DNA of 64,000 nucleotides from Syntrophaceae bacterium UBA2280 (GCA_002347685.1 DDWS01000033.1:19818-83817), one strand, 5' to 3'. Positions 50,398 to 60,369 are shown, numbered from the stretch's first letter. Program-made: numbers and translations. The notes: generated by a model from the sequence alone, not told the origin.

Positions 50398-52806
50398 ATG
50401 CTGGTCAGTCTCAAATGGCTTAAGGATTACGTTGATATCGAACTTTCCGTGACCGAACTGGCCGACAGGCTGACGATGGCCGGTCTCGAAGTCGATGAGA
50501 TCAAAACGATTGCCCCGCAGTTCAGTTCAGTGGTGGTCGCGAAAATAATATCGGTCGTACCCCATCCTTCGGCGGATCATCTATCCGTTTGTGAAGTCAC
50601 CGACGGAGAGCGCGTATATCCTGTCGTCTGCGGCGCCAAAAATATCAGGGCAAACGACGTTGTGCCGATGGCGAAAGTAGGCGCGGTCATTCCCGGCGGC
50701 TATACCATCAAGATCGCTTCGCTGCGCGGGCAGACATCCGAAGGGATGCTTTGTTCGGCCGCCGAACTTGCCATTGGTGACGACGCCTCCGGCATCCTGC
50801 AGCTTCCCGCTGACCTGAAATTGGGCGAGCCGCTTATATCCGCTCTGGATTTGGAAGACACCGTTTTGGATATCAGCGTCACCCCGAATCGATCCGACTG
50901 CCTGAGTGTGATCGGGATTGCCCGTGAAGTGGCAGCCATCACCGGGAAAAAAATCTCGATGCCCCGGGTTAAAATGAAAGAAACCGGCGATGAGATCACA
51001 TCGCTGACATCCGTCACCATTCAGGACGCGGATCTTTGTCCGCGATATACAGCCCGGATGATTCAAAACATCAAAATCGGGCCTTCTCCCGTCTGGATGC
51101 AGTCGCGTCTTGAAGCTGCCGGTCTGCGGCCGATCAACAACGTGGTGGATGTGACCAATTTCGTCATGCTGGAGATGGGACAACCGCTGCATGCTTTCGA
51201 TTTTCGCTTTCTCGAAGAGGGCCGCATTGTGGTGCGCCGTTCTGCAGCGGGGGAGGAATTTACATCGCTAGACGAAAAGATCCGGATTTTACCGGAGGAT
51301 ACCCTGCTGATCTGTGACGGCAAAAAGCCGGTGGCCATCGGCGGCATCATGGGCGGTCTGAATTCGGAAGTCAAGCAAGACACGCGAGTGGTCCTGCTGG
51401 AGAGTGCCTATTTTCAGCCCGCGTCTATCCGGCGCTGTGCACGCAAACTGGGCATGCCCACAGACGCGGCCTACCGATTTGAAAGAGGCATTGATCCTGG
51501 AGGGGTTTTGCGGGCGCTCGATCGCGCCGCCCAGTTAATTGCCGAGACAGCGGGCGGTAAAGTATGCCGCGGCACTATCGATGAATATCCTCAGAAAGTT
51601 GTGGTCGCAAAGGATATTCTTCTGCGCCCCGGCAGAATCCGCGATATCATCGGAACGGAAATTCCCGCAAAAGAAGTGGTCCGGATCCTGCGCCAGCTGG
51701 GCATGACGGTGCGTCCGGCGGGCAAGGGCCATTATAACGTGACGCCGCCGACCTTCCGGGTTGATATTACCCGTGAGATCGACCTGATCGAGGAAGTTGT
51801 CAGACTTTACGGTTATGATCGAATTCCTGTCACGCTTCCTTCGGCAGTCGCGACGGAAATGACCGATATTCCCCGTCCGGCTATGGAAGAGAGGCTCCGG
51901 GGTTTAATGACCGGCGCTGGCTATTCGGAAATCATCAATTACAGTTTTACAACCCCCGCAGCTGCCGACCACCTGCTTTTGGATGAAGACGATGAAAGAC
52001 GAAGGCTGGTTGCGATCAAAAATCCATTAAGCGAAGATCAGTCTGTGATGCGCACAACGCTGGTTTACGGGCTTTTGGAAACCATGAAAAGAAATGCCAA
52101 CAACGGGTCTTTCAACTTGAGGCTCTTTGAAATGGGTCGCGCATTCATTGCCGGCCGGCCGGGTGAACTGCCGCAGGAAAAAAACATTCTGGCCGGTCTT
52201 CTGACCGGAGCGCAAAGCGACAATCTCTGGGGTGCAAAGGTTCCGGTTGATTTCTATGACCTGAAAGGCTGCCTCGACAACCTGTTTTATGACCTAAAAT
52301 CGATCAGCGTCCGTTACCGGTCCGAAATGTCCGAGCCTTTTCTTCATCCCGGACAGTCCTGCGGTATTTATTTGCATGACAGTCTGATCGGCCATCTTGG
52401 CGCGGTTCATCCGGAAGTGGTCGAGAGGATGGGAATCCGCAACAATGCGTATGTCTTTGAAATAAATTTGGATATTTTTGGAATTCCCCAAACGGAGCGG
52501 ACGGTTTATACGGAGATTTCAAAGTATCCGGCCGTGACGCGTGATGTTGCCTTTGTCGTCGATTCGGTCCTTGAGACGGATAGGATACTGGATATTGTTT
52601 TGCAACAGTGCGAAGATTTGCTTGAAAATACCGCAGTTTTTGATATATACGCGGGTAAAGGCTTGGAAGAAGGAAAGAAAAGTCTGGGATTGCGGTTTTC
52701 TTATCGCTCTTACGAGAAGACCTTAACGGATGCGGAAGTCAACTGCGCCCACGAAAAGATAGTCAGTGTGATCAAGAATTTAACGGGTGCAACGATAAGA
52801 TCATAA
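50398..52806 (+). CDS. pheT: Phenylalanyl-tRNA synthetase beta subunit
   Basis: 802 residues. N-terminal tRNA-binding fold (VVAKIISVVPHPSADHLSVC), B3/B4 editing domain (INNVVDVTNFVMLEMGQPLHAFD), B5 domain, catalytic-like core and C-terminal anticodon-binding FDX-ACB domain. Starts 14 bases after pheS. Confidence 0.97.
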   Translation: MLVSLKWLKDYVDIELSVTELADRLTMAGLEVDEIKTIAPQFSSVVVAKIISVVPHPSADHLSVCEVTDGERVYPVVCGAKNIRANDVVPMAKVGAVIPGGYTIKIASLRGQTSEGMLCSAAELAIGDDASGILQLPADLKLGEPLISALDLEDTVLDISVTPNRSDCLSVIGIAREVAAITGKKISMPRVKMKETGDEITSLTSVTIQDADLCPRYTARMIQNIKIGPSPVWMQSRLEAAGLRPINNVVDVTNFVMLEMGQPLHAFDFRFLEEGRIVVRRSAAGEEFTSLDEKIRILPEDTLLICDGKKPVAIGGIMGGLNSEVKQDTRVVLLESAYFQPASIRRCARKLGMPTDAAYRFERGIDPGGVLRALDRAAQLIAETAGGKVCRGTIDEYPQKVVVAKDILLRPGRIRDIIGTEIPAKEVVRILRQLGMTVRPAGKGHYNVTPPTFRVDITREIDLIEEVVRLYGYDRIPVTLPSAVATEMTDIPRPAMEERLRGLMTGAGYSEIINYSFTTPAAADHLLLDEDDERRRLVAIKNPLSEDQSVMRTTLVYGLLETMKRNANNGSFNLRLFEMGRAFIAGRPGELPQEKNILAGLLTGAQSDNLWGAKVPVDFYDLKGCLDNLFYDLKSISVRYRSEMSEPFLHPGQSCGIYLHDSLIGHLGAVHPEVVERMGIRNNAYVFEINLDIFGIPQTERTVYTEISKYPAVTRDVAFVVDSVLETDRILDIVLQQCEDLLENTAVFDIYAGKGLEEGKKSLGLRFSYRSYEKTLTDAEVNCAHEKIVSVIKNLTGATIRS

Positions 52807-52838
52807 CTGCAACATTAAGTTAAAACGGAGGAGAAAAA

Positions 52839-53114
52839 ATGACGAAGATTGACATCATTCAAAATGTTTACGAAAAACTCGGTTTTTCCAAGAAAGAATC
52901 TGCGGATATCGTCGAATCCGTATTTGACATCATCAAAGACACTCTTGCGCAGGGTGAACGCGTAAAGATTTCGGGGTTTGGCAATTTCATGGTGAAAGAC
53001 AAACGCGCGCGAAGAGGCCGTAACCCACAGACCGGGCAGGAGATATCCATTACCGCCCGCCGGGTGTTGACATTCAAATCCTCCCAGGTATTGCGCAAAG
53101 CGCTGAACAAGTAA
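52839..53114 (+). CDS. ihfA: Integration host factor alpha-like DNA-bending protein
   Basis: 91 residues with GGAGG before ATG. HU/IHF fold: KISGFGNFMVKDKRARRGRN and PQTGQEI with the Pro-containing arm that inserts in the minor groove. The RARRGRNPQTG form and the position after pheT are those of IhfA. The 129-base gap that follows has no gene. Confidence 0.93.
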   Translation: MTKIDIIQNVYEKLGFSKKESADIVESVFDIIKDTLAQGERVKISGFGNFMVKDKRARRGRNPQTGQEISITARRVLTFKSSQVLRKALNK

Positions 53115-53243
53115 TGATTTTCAGCCTGCGTTTATCCTTTCCGACAGGATCACAGTCCATTTCATAGAAATGTCCTGCCGTCGGGAAAGCACACCGGTCA
53201 GGCCTTCGTCGAGCATAATGTAATTGCCTTGAGGAATTCGCGT

Positions 53244-53582
53244 ATGGAGGCTATCGTTCCCGATAAGGCTTATTTCCGGATTGGAGAGGTAAGTAAGATA
53301 CTCGGCGTTGAGCCGTATGTTCTGCGCTACTGGGAGACGGAATTCAAGACGGTGAAGCCGGTGAGGACCAAAACCGCCCAGCGTCTATACCGGAAAAAAG
53401 ATGTTCACGAGTTGCTCGCCATTCGGGATTTGCTCTATCGCCAGCGGTTTACGATTGACGGCGCCAAAAGGCAGCTCCAGAAAAACCGCTCTGAACCCGG
53501 ACCGGTCGACGTGGTCGAGGAGACAGACAAGCTGGTTCGCATCAAAATGGAACTGCAGCAGATCAGAAAAATAATGGAATAA
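53244..53582 (+). CDS. MerR-family transcriptional regulator
   Basis: 112 residues from ATG 53244 with GAGG upstream. Winged-helix N-terminus FRIGEVSKILGVEPYVLRYW and RLYRKKDVHELLAIRDLLY, then a short coiled coil and no visible ligand domain. The ihfA-merR order is common in proteobacteria. Target genes are unknown. Confidence 0.92.
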   Translation: MEAIVPDKAYFRIGEVSKILGVEPYVLRYWETEFKTVKPVRTKTAQRLYRKKDVHELLAIRDLLYRQRFTIDGAKRQLQKNRSEPGPVDVVEETDKLVRIKMELQQIRKIME

Positions 53583-53614
53583 AAAAGCCGGCCACTTCAA
53601 GCGACCGGCTTTTT
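53581..53614. terminator. Bidirectional intrinsic terminator
   Basis: A-rich AAAAAGCCGG (53582-53591) pairs with CCGGCTTTTT (53605-53614). Separates the convergent merR-type and PxxKW genes. Confidence 0.92.
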
Positions 53615-53636
53615 CGCGTTTTTAAGGTGTTTTGCG

Positions 53637-53918
53637 TTATTTTTTCTTGCTTGCCCGCTTGGACGCTTTGAGCGGATTGATCTTTTGTGCCTCACTGATT
53701 TCCATTTTAACATGCGAAGCGGTCGGGCAGTTCCCTCTCAGCCACTTGCTTTTCGGTTCAGGATACACTTTGCAGTATTTGCCGGATTCGTAGTCGAAAA
53801 TTTTACTGCACTCCCCGCACTGCTCAACCACCGGATGACAGCTGCTGCCGATAAAGCCACAGCCTTTTTTACTCATAAAGGCGCAGTCCACGCCTTTTTT
53901 AACTGTTTCACAAAGCAT
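53637..53918 (-). CDS. PxxKW family cysteine-rich protein
   Basis: 93 residues with nine Cys, several in metal-binding-like spacing (CAFMSKKGCGF, CHPVVEQCGEC). Contains PKSKWLRGNCP, the motif that names the family. No signal peptide; lysine-rich tail. The family is known mainly from deltaproteobacteria and has no assigned function. A good AAGGGGG precedes the start. Stands alone. Confidence 0.88.
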   Translation of the reverse strand: MLCETVKKGVDCAFMSKKGCGFIGSSCHPVVEQCGECSKIFDYESGKYCKVYPEPKSKWLRGNCPTASHVKMEISEAQKINPLKASKRASKKK

Positions 53919-54228
53919 TTTTTGTAACCCCCTTGTATATTCAGAAATCAGCTTTAAGGTGCTGCGTCAAAGAAGCAAAACAAAAACCAGCTTTTCTTTG
54001 CCATGTTTCCATAAAGCGCAGTGTCCTTAACAGCAAAAAAAGCGACTGTCAAGGAAAAACAAACACATCAGCCCTCTGGGCAGCCTTTTGAACGCGGCCG
54101 GAGCCTGGATTGCCGCAAGACCCGTGTCCGCCGATTAAATTGACTTCGCTCGCCATTTATGTTAGTTCGATGCGCACGTAAACAAGCTGTGATCGTATCG
54201 CGCGTGAAAGCGTAAAGCCGGAAAAATA
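53919..54228. other. Intergenic region, 310 bp, no gene seen
   Basis: Between divergent PxxKW and PTS IID genes. TTGACT at 54140-54145 may be a -35 element for the PTS run, but the -10 at 54163-54168 (TAGTTC) is poor. No RNA gene or strong hairpin was recognised. Confidence 0.6.
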
Positions 54229-54984
54229 ATGAAGAAGAGAACATTGCTGAATATTTTTTTAAGGTCCTTGCTGATTCACGCGGCATTGAACTTCCATCGG
54301 ATGCAGAACCTTGGTTTTGCCTACGCGATCATTCCGTTGATTCGCGAGCGGAAGCTCACCGGTCCTGCCGCGCGGGAGGCGCTGACCCGTCACTTGCAGA
54401 TGTTCAACACGCATCCCTATCTGTCCGGGCCGGTTATCGGCTCCATTGTCCGTATGGAGGAAGAAGCCGAATCGCCGATTGATTTTGCAGCCGTCTCCAC
54501 GATAAAGCAGAGCCTGATGGGGCCATACGCCGCAATCGGCGATACGTTTTTCTGGGGCGCACTCAGGCCCTGTGCCGCGATCATCGCCGTTGTTTTCGCG
54601 TTTGAAGGATGGATGATTGCCCCCCTGATTTTTATGCTGTTGTACACACCCGCCCATGCCTGGGTAAGGATTGCCGGTTTTGTTGAGGGGTATCGCAAGG
54701 GGAAACGGGGAATCGAATTCATCCGCGGGCTTAATCTGCCGCGATTTGCAGGTCTTGTCCGGTGGCTGTCGCTGGGGATTTTGGCCGCCTCGGTGCTCTG
54801 GCTTTTGCAAGACGGCTATTCAACTTTTCCCGCATCAAGCGGTATGGTGGTGGGATCGGTTGCTCTGGCCTTGATCCTGCTTTGCCTTTTGTTGATTAAG
54901 AAAGGAATATCGCAGATTTATATTCTTTACGGCGCTGTGGGAATATTCTTGATATTTTCCTTAAGTGAGCTTGCGATTTGGTAA
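54229..54984 (+). CDS. PTS mannose-family enzyme IID component
   Basis: 251 residues. MLNIF-like start TLLNIFLRSLLIHAALNFHR, then MQNLGFAYAIIPLIRE and YAAIGDTFFWGALRPCAA are typical of IID of the mannose/fructose/sorbose family. C-terminal hydrophobic segments anchor it in the inner membrane. IIA, IIB and IIC are not adjacent in this window: 310 non-coding bases precede it. It is followed directly by HPr and EI genes. A complete sugar transporter cannot be inferred. Confidence 0.87.
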   Translation: MKKRTLLNIFLRSLLIHAALNFHRMQNLGFAYAIIPLIRERKLTGPAAREALTRHLQMFNTHPYLSGPVIGSIVRMEEEAESPIDFAAVSTIKQSLMGPYAAIGDTFFWGALRPCAAIIAVVFAFEGWMIAPLIFMLLYTPAHAWVRIAGFVEGYRKGKRGIEFIRGLNLPRFAGLVRWLSLGILAASVLWLLQDGYSTFPASSGMVVGSVALALILLCLLLIKKGISQIYILYGAVGIFLIFSLSELAIW

Positions 54985-54986
54985 GC

Positions 54987-55247
54987 ATGAAAACATTTAA
55001 ACTCAAAAACAAACTGGGGATGCACGCACGGGCCGCCGCATCTTTTGTTCGTGTTGCCAGGCAATTTCAGGCCGAGATTTTCATTGAACGCGATGGTCAG
55101 ACCGTCAATGGTAAAAGTATTTTGGGTATTTTGACGCTTGCCTGCCCGATGGGCTCTATGATAACAGTCAGGGCGGAGGGCGCGGACGGCCCGCAGGCGT
55201 TGGTCGAAATTGAGACGCTCATCGAGAATAAATTCGGAGAAGAATAA
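54987..55247 (+). CDS. ptsH: PTS phosphocarrier protein HPr
   Basis: 86 residues from ATG 54987, two bases after the IID stop. The phospho-His motif is KLGMHARAAASFV and the regulatory Ser motif NGKSILGILTL is present, so HPr kinase could act on it. No hprK is in the window. Transfers phosphate from EI to EIIA. Confidence 0.94.
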   Translation: MKTFKLKNKLGMHARAAASFVRVARQFQAEIFIERDGQTVNGKSILGILTLACPMGSMITVRAEGADGPQALVEIETLIENKFGEE

Positions 55248-55255
55248 CCCAAGCT

Positions 55256-57040
55256 ATGAGCGCTGAACAGGGGAAAAAAACTTTTGTTTTAAAAGGCATC
55301 GGGGTGTCTCCCGGCGTCGTGATCGGTAAGGTCTACCGTTTTGACCCGCTGGATGCCCAGATATCCTTCTATAAGCTCAACGATCCCTCAAAAATCCCTC
55401 ACGAAATCGAACGTTTTAAAACCGCCCTGAAAGATTCGTCTAGGCAGCTTTTGGAAATCCAGGAAAATCTCAAGAAGACAAAAGTCACAGAACCTCTGTA
55501 TATCATTGATGTTCATATCCTGATTTTGTCGGACAAGAAATTCGTCAACCGCACCATCAAGTATATCCGGCGTCTCGGTGTCAACGCTGAATGGGCGGTG
55601 CGCATGACGCTGGACCATTACAAACAGATATTCGAAGGCGTGGAGGATGTTTACATCCGGGGCCGCATCAGTGACGTTCAGTATGTCAGTCAGCGGGTTT
55701 TGCGCAACCTGACAGGCGAAAAGAAAGAAATCGTCTGGGAAGTCGGCCGCGAAGGCGTGGTGATCATTGCCCATGATTTGTCGCCCGCGGATACAGCCCA
55801 GATGAAGCTCGATAAGGTGATCGGTTTTGCCACCGACAGCGGAGGCAGAACATCGCACACGGCCATTGTCGCCCGATCCATGGAGTTGCCCGCCGTCGTC
55901 GGTCTGGACAACGTCACCCGGTTTGTGCGCACTGGGGACGATATCATTGTGGACGGCACGTCCGGTCTGGTTGTGGTCAACCCCTACCCGGACATGCTCA
56001 AGCGCTACGAAGAGAAAAAGCGGCACTACGACGCGTCCAAAGATGAGTACCTAAAATATGCCCGTCTGCCTGCCACCACACTGGATCACTACCATGTTCA
56101 GATCGGGTCGAATATTGAGTTTATCGAGGAAATACCGTCTGCGATCATCCACGGCGCGGAACATATCGGGTTGTACCGGACCGAATTCATTTACATTTAC
56201 CGGGAAGATCTGCCCACGGAAGAAGATCATTTCAACAACTACCGCCAGGTCGTGACGGAAAAGAATTTGTCCTGGGCGACCATCCGCACGTTTGATCTGG
56301 GCGGCGACAAATTTCCTCACTATCAAAAGCAGGCCAAGGAGTTGAATCCGCAAATGGGCCTGAGGGCCATCCGTTTCTGCCTTCAGGAGGTTGAACTGTT
56401 CAAAACGCAGCTGCGCGCCATCTGGCGGGCCGGTGCTCTGGGGAAAATTAAAATCCTTTTTCCCATGATTTCAGGCATCGAAGAGATTCGCGAGGCCAAA
56501 AGGCTCCTGGAAGAAACAAGATGTGAACTTTCGGCTCAGGGTGTGAAGATTGCTGAGTCCCTGGAAATTGGTGCCATGATCGAAGTTCCCGCCGCTGCGA
56601 TCATTGCCGAGCAGCTGGCCCGCGAAGTGGATTATTTCAGCATCGGCACCAATGACCTGATTCAGTATTCTCTGGCCATCGACCGTTCCAATGAACGCGT
56701 AACCTATTTATACGAACCCCTGCACCCGGCGGTGCTGCGGTTGATCAAACAAATAGTGGATACGGCTCACAAGGCCGGCATTCGTGTCGCCATGTGCGGT
56801 GAAATGGCGGGTGATCCCCTTTACAGTTTAATTCTGCTGGGTTTGCAGCTCGATGAACTGAGCATGAATCATCTGGCGATTCCGCGCATTAAGCGCATCA
56901 TTCAGCAATGCACGCTGGCGGAGGCCAGGGAGCTGACGAATAAGGCTTTGTCCTTCGACGCTGCCACAGATGTTCGTGCCTATGTCCAAGATCATATGTT
57001 TCAGCGGTTTCCGGATGAATTTCTCAAGAGGGAAGAGTGA
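55256..57040 (+). CDS. ptsI: PTS enzyme I (phosphoenolpyruvate-protein phosphotransferase)
   Basis: 594 residues. Autophosphorylates from PEP and passes phosphate to HPr. Phospho-His in SGGRTSHTAIVARSMELPAV; PEP-binding region with DLGGDKFPHYQKQ and later GTNDLIQYSLAIDRSN and MCGEMAGDP with the conserved Cys. Starts 8 bases after ptsH. Confidence 0.96.
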   Translation: MSAEQGKKTFVLKGIGVSPGVVIGKVYRFDPLDAQISFYKLNDPSKIPHEIERFKTALKDSSRQLLEIQENLKKTKVTEPLYIIDVHILILSDKKFVNRTIKYIRRLGVNAEWAVRMTLDHYKQIFEGVEDVYIRGRISDVQYVSQRVLRNLTGEKKEIVWEVGREGVVIIAHDLSPADTAQMKLDKVIGFATDSGGRTSHTAIVARSMELPAVVGLDNVTRFVRTGDDIIVDGTSGLVVVNPYPDMLKRYEEKKRHYDASKDEYLKYARLPATTLDHYHVQIGSNIEFIEEIPSAIIHGAEHIGLYRTEFIYIYREDLPTEEDHFNNYRQVVTEKNLSWATIRTFDLGGDKFPHYQKQAKELNPQMGLRAIRFCLQEVELFKTQLRAIWRAGALGKIKILFPMISGIEEIREAKRLLEETRCELSAQGVKIAESLEIGAMIEVPAAAIIAEQLAREVDYFSIGTNDLIQYSLAIDRSNERVTYLYEPLHPAVLRLIKQIVDTAHKAGIRVAMCGEMAGDPLYSLILLGLQLDELSMNHLAIPRIKRIIQQCTLAEARELTNKALSFDAATDVRAYVQDHMFQRFPDEFLKREE

Positions 57041-57105
57041 GCCCGTCTTGTGATCCTTGCGTGCATTCTTGACGCAGCACGGTGAAGCATCAATGAGGGG
57101 AAAAA

Positions 57106-59715
57106 GTGTCTGAAGAAGATCTGCGCAACAATGAAGAATACTATTCCGGGTGTATGTATCAGAATCCCGGCGGATGGCGTTATCGTCCGGTCAAAGCCTA
57201 TTTGTCGCGGGTTTCGATTGGCGATGAAGAGGTCGGCATGCTCAAAGAGCTCTCCGGTCGGGGCGTCGTCGTTTATGCCATCAAGCAGAGAAGCAAACTC
57301 AACAGCCTCATCATTGCCGAGATAGCCGGGCGAAAAGACCTGCCAACGCCGGTGTACTGTCATGGCATGAACATGTCTTTCTGGCAGCCTCTCAATAAAA
57401 TGCTCAAATTTTACGCGGCGTCTTTCCTGCGCCGTTTCCGCAGGGATCGTGTAACGCGTCAAAGCAAGCTCGACTATATGGAAAGAAAAGTCGCGGGCAA
57501 AGAAAGCATTGTCATTCACTTAGGTGAGTCGGAATTCATTGAAAGCCGTTCGGCTCAGGACGCACTGGATTCCCTGATTCGTCTTCAGGGCCAATTGTCG
57601 TTTCCGATCTTTATCGTGCCGGTCCTGGTGGCTTACGGACGACGACGCGAAAGGGAAAACGAAAGTCTGGTCAACATCCTTTTCGGCCAGATGGAGCATA
57701 CCGGCACACTCAGGCGACTGATCACCTTCATTCGCTATTCAAAAAAGGCGTTTGCCACTCCCACAGAGCCGGTCAATCTGGCCGAATATTTATCCGCCAA
57801 CCGGGATCTGTCCGGAGACGACTTGATTCATGTTTTACGTGGCGAGCTGATTGACCGCATTGACGGGGAAAAAACCGCCGTGGTCGGGCCGGCGCTGAAA
57901 TCACGCGCCGAGCTGATGGGCATGGTGTTGCATGATGAAAAGCTCAATGAATTCATCGCGGATTATGCGCAAAAAACAAAGAAGGACAAGGCCGTTGTCG
58001 TCAAACAGGCCCGCCGGTATCTTTATGAAATCGCTGCGGACTACAAGGAAACATTCGTCGAAATCTGGATCAAGCTGCTCACCTGGCTTTGGGATACCGT
58101 TTACGATGGTGTGCAGATTGACTCTGAGGGCATGGCCAAAATACGAAATTTGTCGAAAAAAATGCCGTTTGTTATTATATCGTGCCATCGCTCTCATATC
58201 GACTATCTGCTTTTGTCGTATGTTTTTTATAAAAACAACATTCAGATGCCGTTTATCGCGGCGGGAAGCAACCTCTCTTTTTTTCCGCTCGGTTACATCT
58301 TCCGTCGTTCAGGCGCGTTTTTCCTGCGGCGCAGTTTCCGCGGCAATGACCTCTACGCCGAGGTGTTTGCCAAGTATATGGCCATTTTGCTTCAGGAAGG
58401 CCTGCCGCTGGAGTTTTTCATTGAAGGGGGTCGAAGCCGCACCGGGAAAATGGTCATGCCAAAATACGGCCTGTTGTCCATGATCATGCAGGCCCATCAG
58501 GAGAAGTATTGCGAAAATCTGGCTGCGGTGCCGGTCTATATCGGCTATGACCGTGTCATTGAGGAGCGCGCCTATCTTGACGAACTGGCCGGCGCCCCCA
58601 AGGTTCAGGAGAACACTGCCGAAATCATTAAAACCACCAAGATTCTGCGCAAGCGATATGGTCGGGTTTACATCAACATCGGCGAGCCGATTATCATGAA
58701 AGAATATCTGGAATCCCAGGAAAAATCCTATGAGCAGATGGCGCTAGAAGAGCGCCAGAGCCTGTATCGTAAAATCGGCTATGAGGTCGTGCTCGAGATT
58801 AACAAAGTCTCCGTCGTGACGCCTTTTGCGCTGGTGGCGTGCGGCCTTTTGAGCCACGACCGCAGAGGTATCTCTCATGATGAGTTGGCTGGCATCCTTC
58901 ATGAATTCTATGAATACCTCTGTACGCGACAGGTTAAATTCGCCGCGACTTTTTCATACAAGGACAAGGCTATAGCCGATTCCCTGAATATCTTCGATTC
59001 GACGGACATCATTTCGAAAATCGAAGCTGACGAAGAGGAAGAGGAAATGCAGGAAGTCGTCTATTCTCTCACGGATGCAAAAAGACTCAACCTGGAATAT
59101 TACAAAAACAACATTCTGCATTTTTTTCTCCCCATCTGTTTTGTGGCCACATCGATGGTGAAGAACGCCGACGATGTCATGTCTCTGGCGAAGGTCATGG
59201 GAGATTACAAATTTCTTAAATGGATCTTATGGAACGAATTTATTTTTGACGAACGCACAGATGACGTAGAGGAGGTTGATGACGTCCTGGCCTATATGCT
59301 TTCCCGGTCCATGATTGTGACCTCCGAGCGCGAAGGCGAGGTCTGGATTGAATTCAAGGGGAAAGGCGGGGTGAAATTAAGGTCTTTTGCCGGGCTCATC
59401 CACAACTATCTCGAATCCTGCTGGATTGTGATCCGCGGTATGGTTTACCTCCGGAAAAAACCGCTTACACAGCGGGAATGGCTGGTCAAGATCCGGCCGC
59501 TGGGGGACAGGATGTTTCGGAAGGGAGAGGTGCTGCGCGCTGAGGCCCTGTCTCAGGCCAATTATATCAATGCCATCAAATTTCTGGAGGATGCCGAACT
59601 GATCCGGTCGCAGATCAGGGAAGGAAAAGGCGGAAAAGAAGAACTGGTCTACGGTCTGACGGAAAACCGCGCGCAAGTGGAAGTTTTACGCCGCCGCCTG
59701 TTTCGGTTCCTGTAG
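57106..59715 (+). CDS. plsB: PlsB-like glycerol-3-phosphate acyltransferase
   Basis: 869 residues from a GTG preceded by GAGGGG. Acylates glycerol-3-phosphate as the first step to phosphatidic acid. Acyltransferase motifs: CHRSHIDYLLLSYVF (HX4D), FFLRRSFRGNDLYAEVF, FFIEGGRSRTGKMV and VPVYIGYDRVIEE. Somewhat longer than E. coli PlsB (about 807). Its 3' end is only 3 bases from the convergent outer-membrane-like gene. Confidence 0.92.
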   Translation: MSEEDLRNNEEYYSGCMYQNPGGWRYRPVKAYLSRVSIGDEEVGMLKELSGRGVVVYAIKQRSKLNSLIIAEIAGRKDLPTPVYCHGMNMSFWQPLNKMLKFYAASFLRRFRRDRVTRQSKLDYMERKVAGKESIVIHLGESEFIESRSAQDALDSLIRLQGQLSFPIFIVPVLVAYGRRRERENESLVNILFGQMEHTGTLRRLITFIRYSKKAFATPTEPVNLAEYLSANRDLSGDDLIHVLRGELIDRIDGEKTAVVGPALKSRAELMGMVLHDEKLNEFIADYAQKTKKDKAVVVKQARRYLYEIAADYKETFVEIWIKLLTWLWDTVYDGVQIDSEGMAKIRNLSKKMPFVIISCHRSHIDYLLLSYVFYKNNIQMPFIAAGSNLSFFPLGYIFRRSGAFFLRRSFRGNDLYAEVFAKYMAILLQEGLPLEFFIEGGRSRTGKMVMPKYGLLSMIMQAHQEKYCENLAAVPVYIGYDRVIEERAYLDELAGAPKVQENTAEIIKTTKILRKRYGRVYINIGEPIIMKEYLESQEKSYEQMALEERQSLYRKIGYEVVLEINKVSVVTPFALVACGLLSHDRRGISHDELAGILHEFYEYLCTRQVKFAATFSYKDKAIADSLNIFDSTDIISKIEADEEEEEMQEVVYSLTDAKRLNLEYYKNNILHFFLPICFVATSMVKNADDVMSLAKVMGDYKFLKWILWNEFIFDERTDDVEEVDDVLAYMLSRSMIVTSEREGEVWIEFKGKGGVKLRSFAGLIHNYLESCWIVIRGMVYLRKKPLTQREWLVKIRPLGDRMFRKGEVLRAEALSQANYINAIKFLEDAELIRSQIREGKGGKEELVYGLTENRAQVEVLRRRLFRFL

Positions 59716-59718
59716 ACA

Positions 59719-60369
59719 TCAGAATGTGAAAATGACGTGAACCCCGCCGTAGACGATGGTATCTGATTCATTGTTGATTCCCCTGTTTTTGAGTTCCTGC
59801 CGATTGCCGCCGTTCACGGCGAAAGAGTAGGAAACGATCGGTGTGATCGTCAGGGATCTTGCTGCCGTTATCGGATACGAAAGCGAGATGAGGCCATCAT
59901 AAAGATCCTGATGCCTTGATGCCGCCAGAACAGGACGGTTTTCATCGTCGTTCATGTAAGGGATTTGATCAAACCCCGCGAAGACATCCGGCTGATCGGG
60001 TTTCAAAAGGATTTCCTTCGTGAAATCAATCCCGCTAAACGGTTTTGACTGCGCGCTCCACTGAAGATTGGTTCCCCATTCCATCGTTGTCGTCAGTCCC
60101 GGCAGTAAAAGCCGGTAAAGTCCCTCTCCCGTCTGCCAGACGCCGGATAACGGGGGAAAAAATTTCTTTATATTGGTATTTCCATAAATATTGGCCAATG
60201 CGTTTTCGCTTATCGTTTGAAGCGGATGCAGACTACCTGTGGAAGTGTTTTTCATGGCATCAGGAACGGCTCTGCCGGCGGCCCCCTCATCAGCACAAGG
60301 CAGGGAAGGTCGTGCGGCAAGAAGCGCAAACATGAAAAGGGCCATCAATAGAATTCCGTGTTTCTTCAT
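59719..60369 (-). CDS. Putative small outer-membrane protein
   Basis: 216 residues from ATG 60369, with AGGTGG eight bases upstream. Signal peptide to about residue 25 (ending LPCADE). The end alternates polar and hydrophobic residues and finishes VHVIFTF, with the terminal Phe of many outer-membrane beta-barrels. A Cys lies at the likely cleavage region but without a lipobox. I do not recognise the family. No operon partner. Confidence 0.65.
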   Translation of the reverse strand: MKKHGILLMALFMFALLAARPSLPCADEGAAGRAVPDAMKNTSTGSLHPLQTISENALANIYGNTNIKKFFPPLSGVWQTGEGLYRLLLPGLTTTMEWGTNLQWSAQSKPFSGIDFTKEILLKPDQPDVFAGFDQIPYMNDDENRPVLAASRHQDLYDGLISLSYPITAARSLTITPIVSYSFAVNGGNRQELKNRGINNESDTIVYGGVHVIFTF

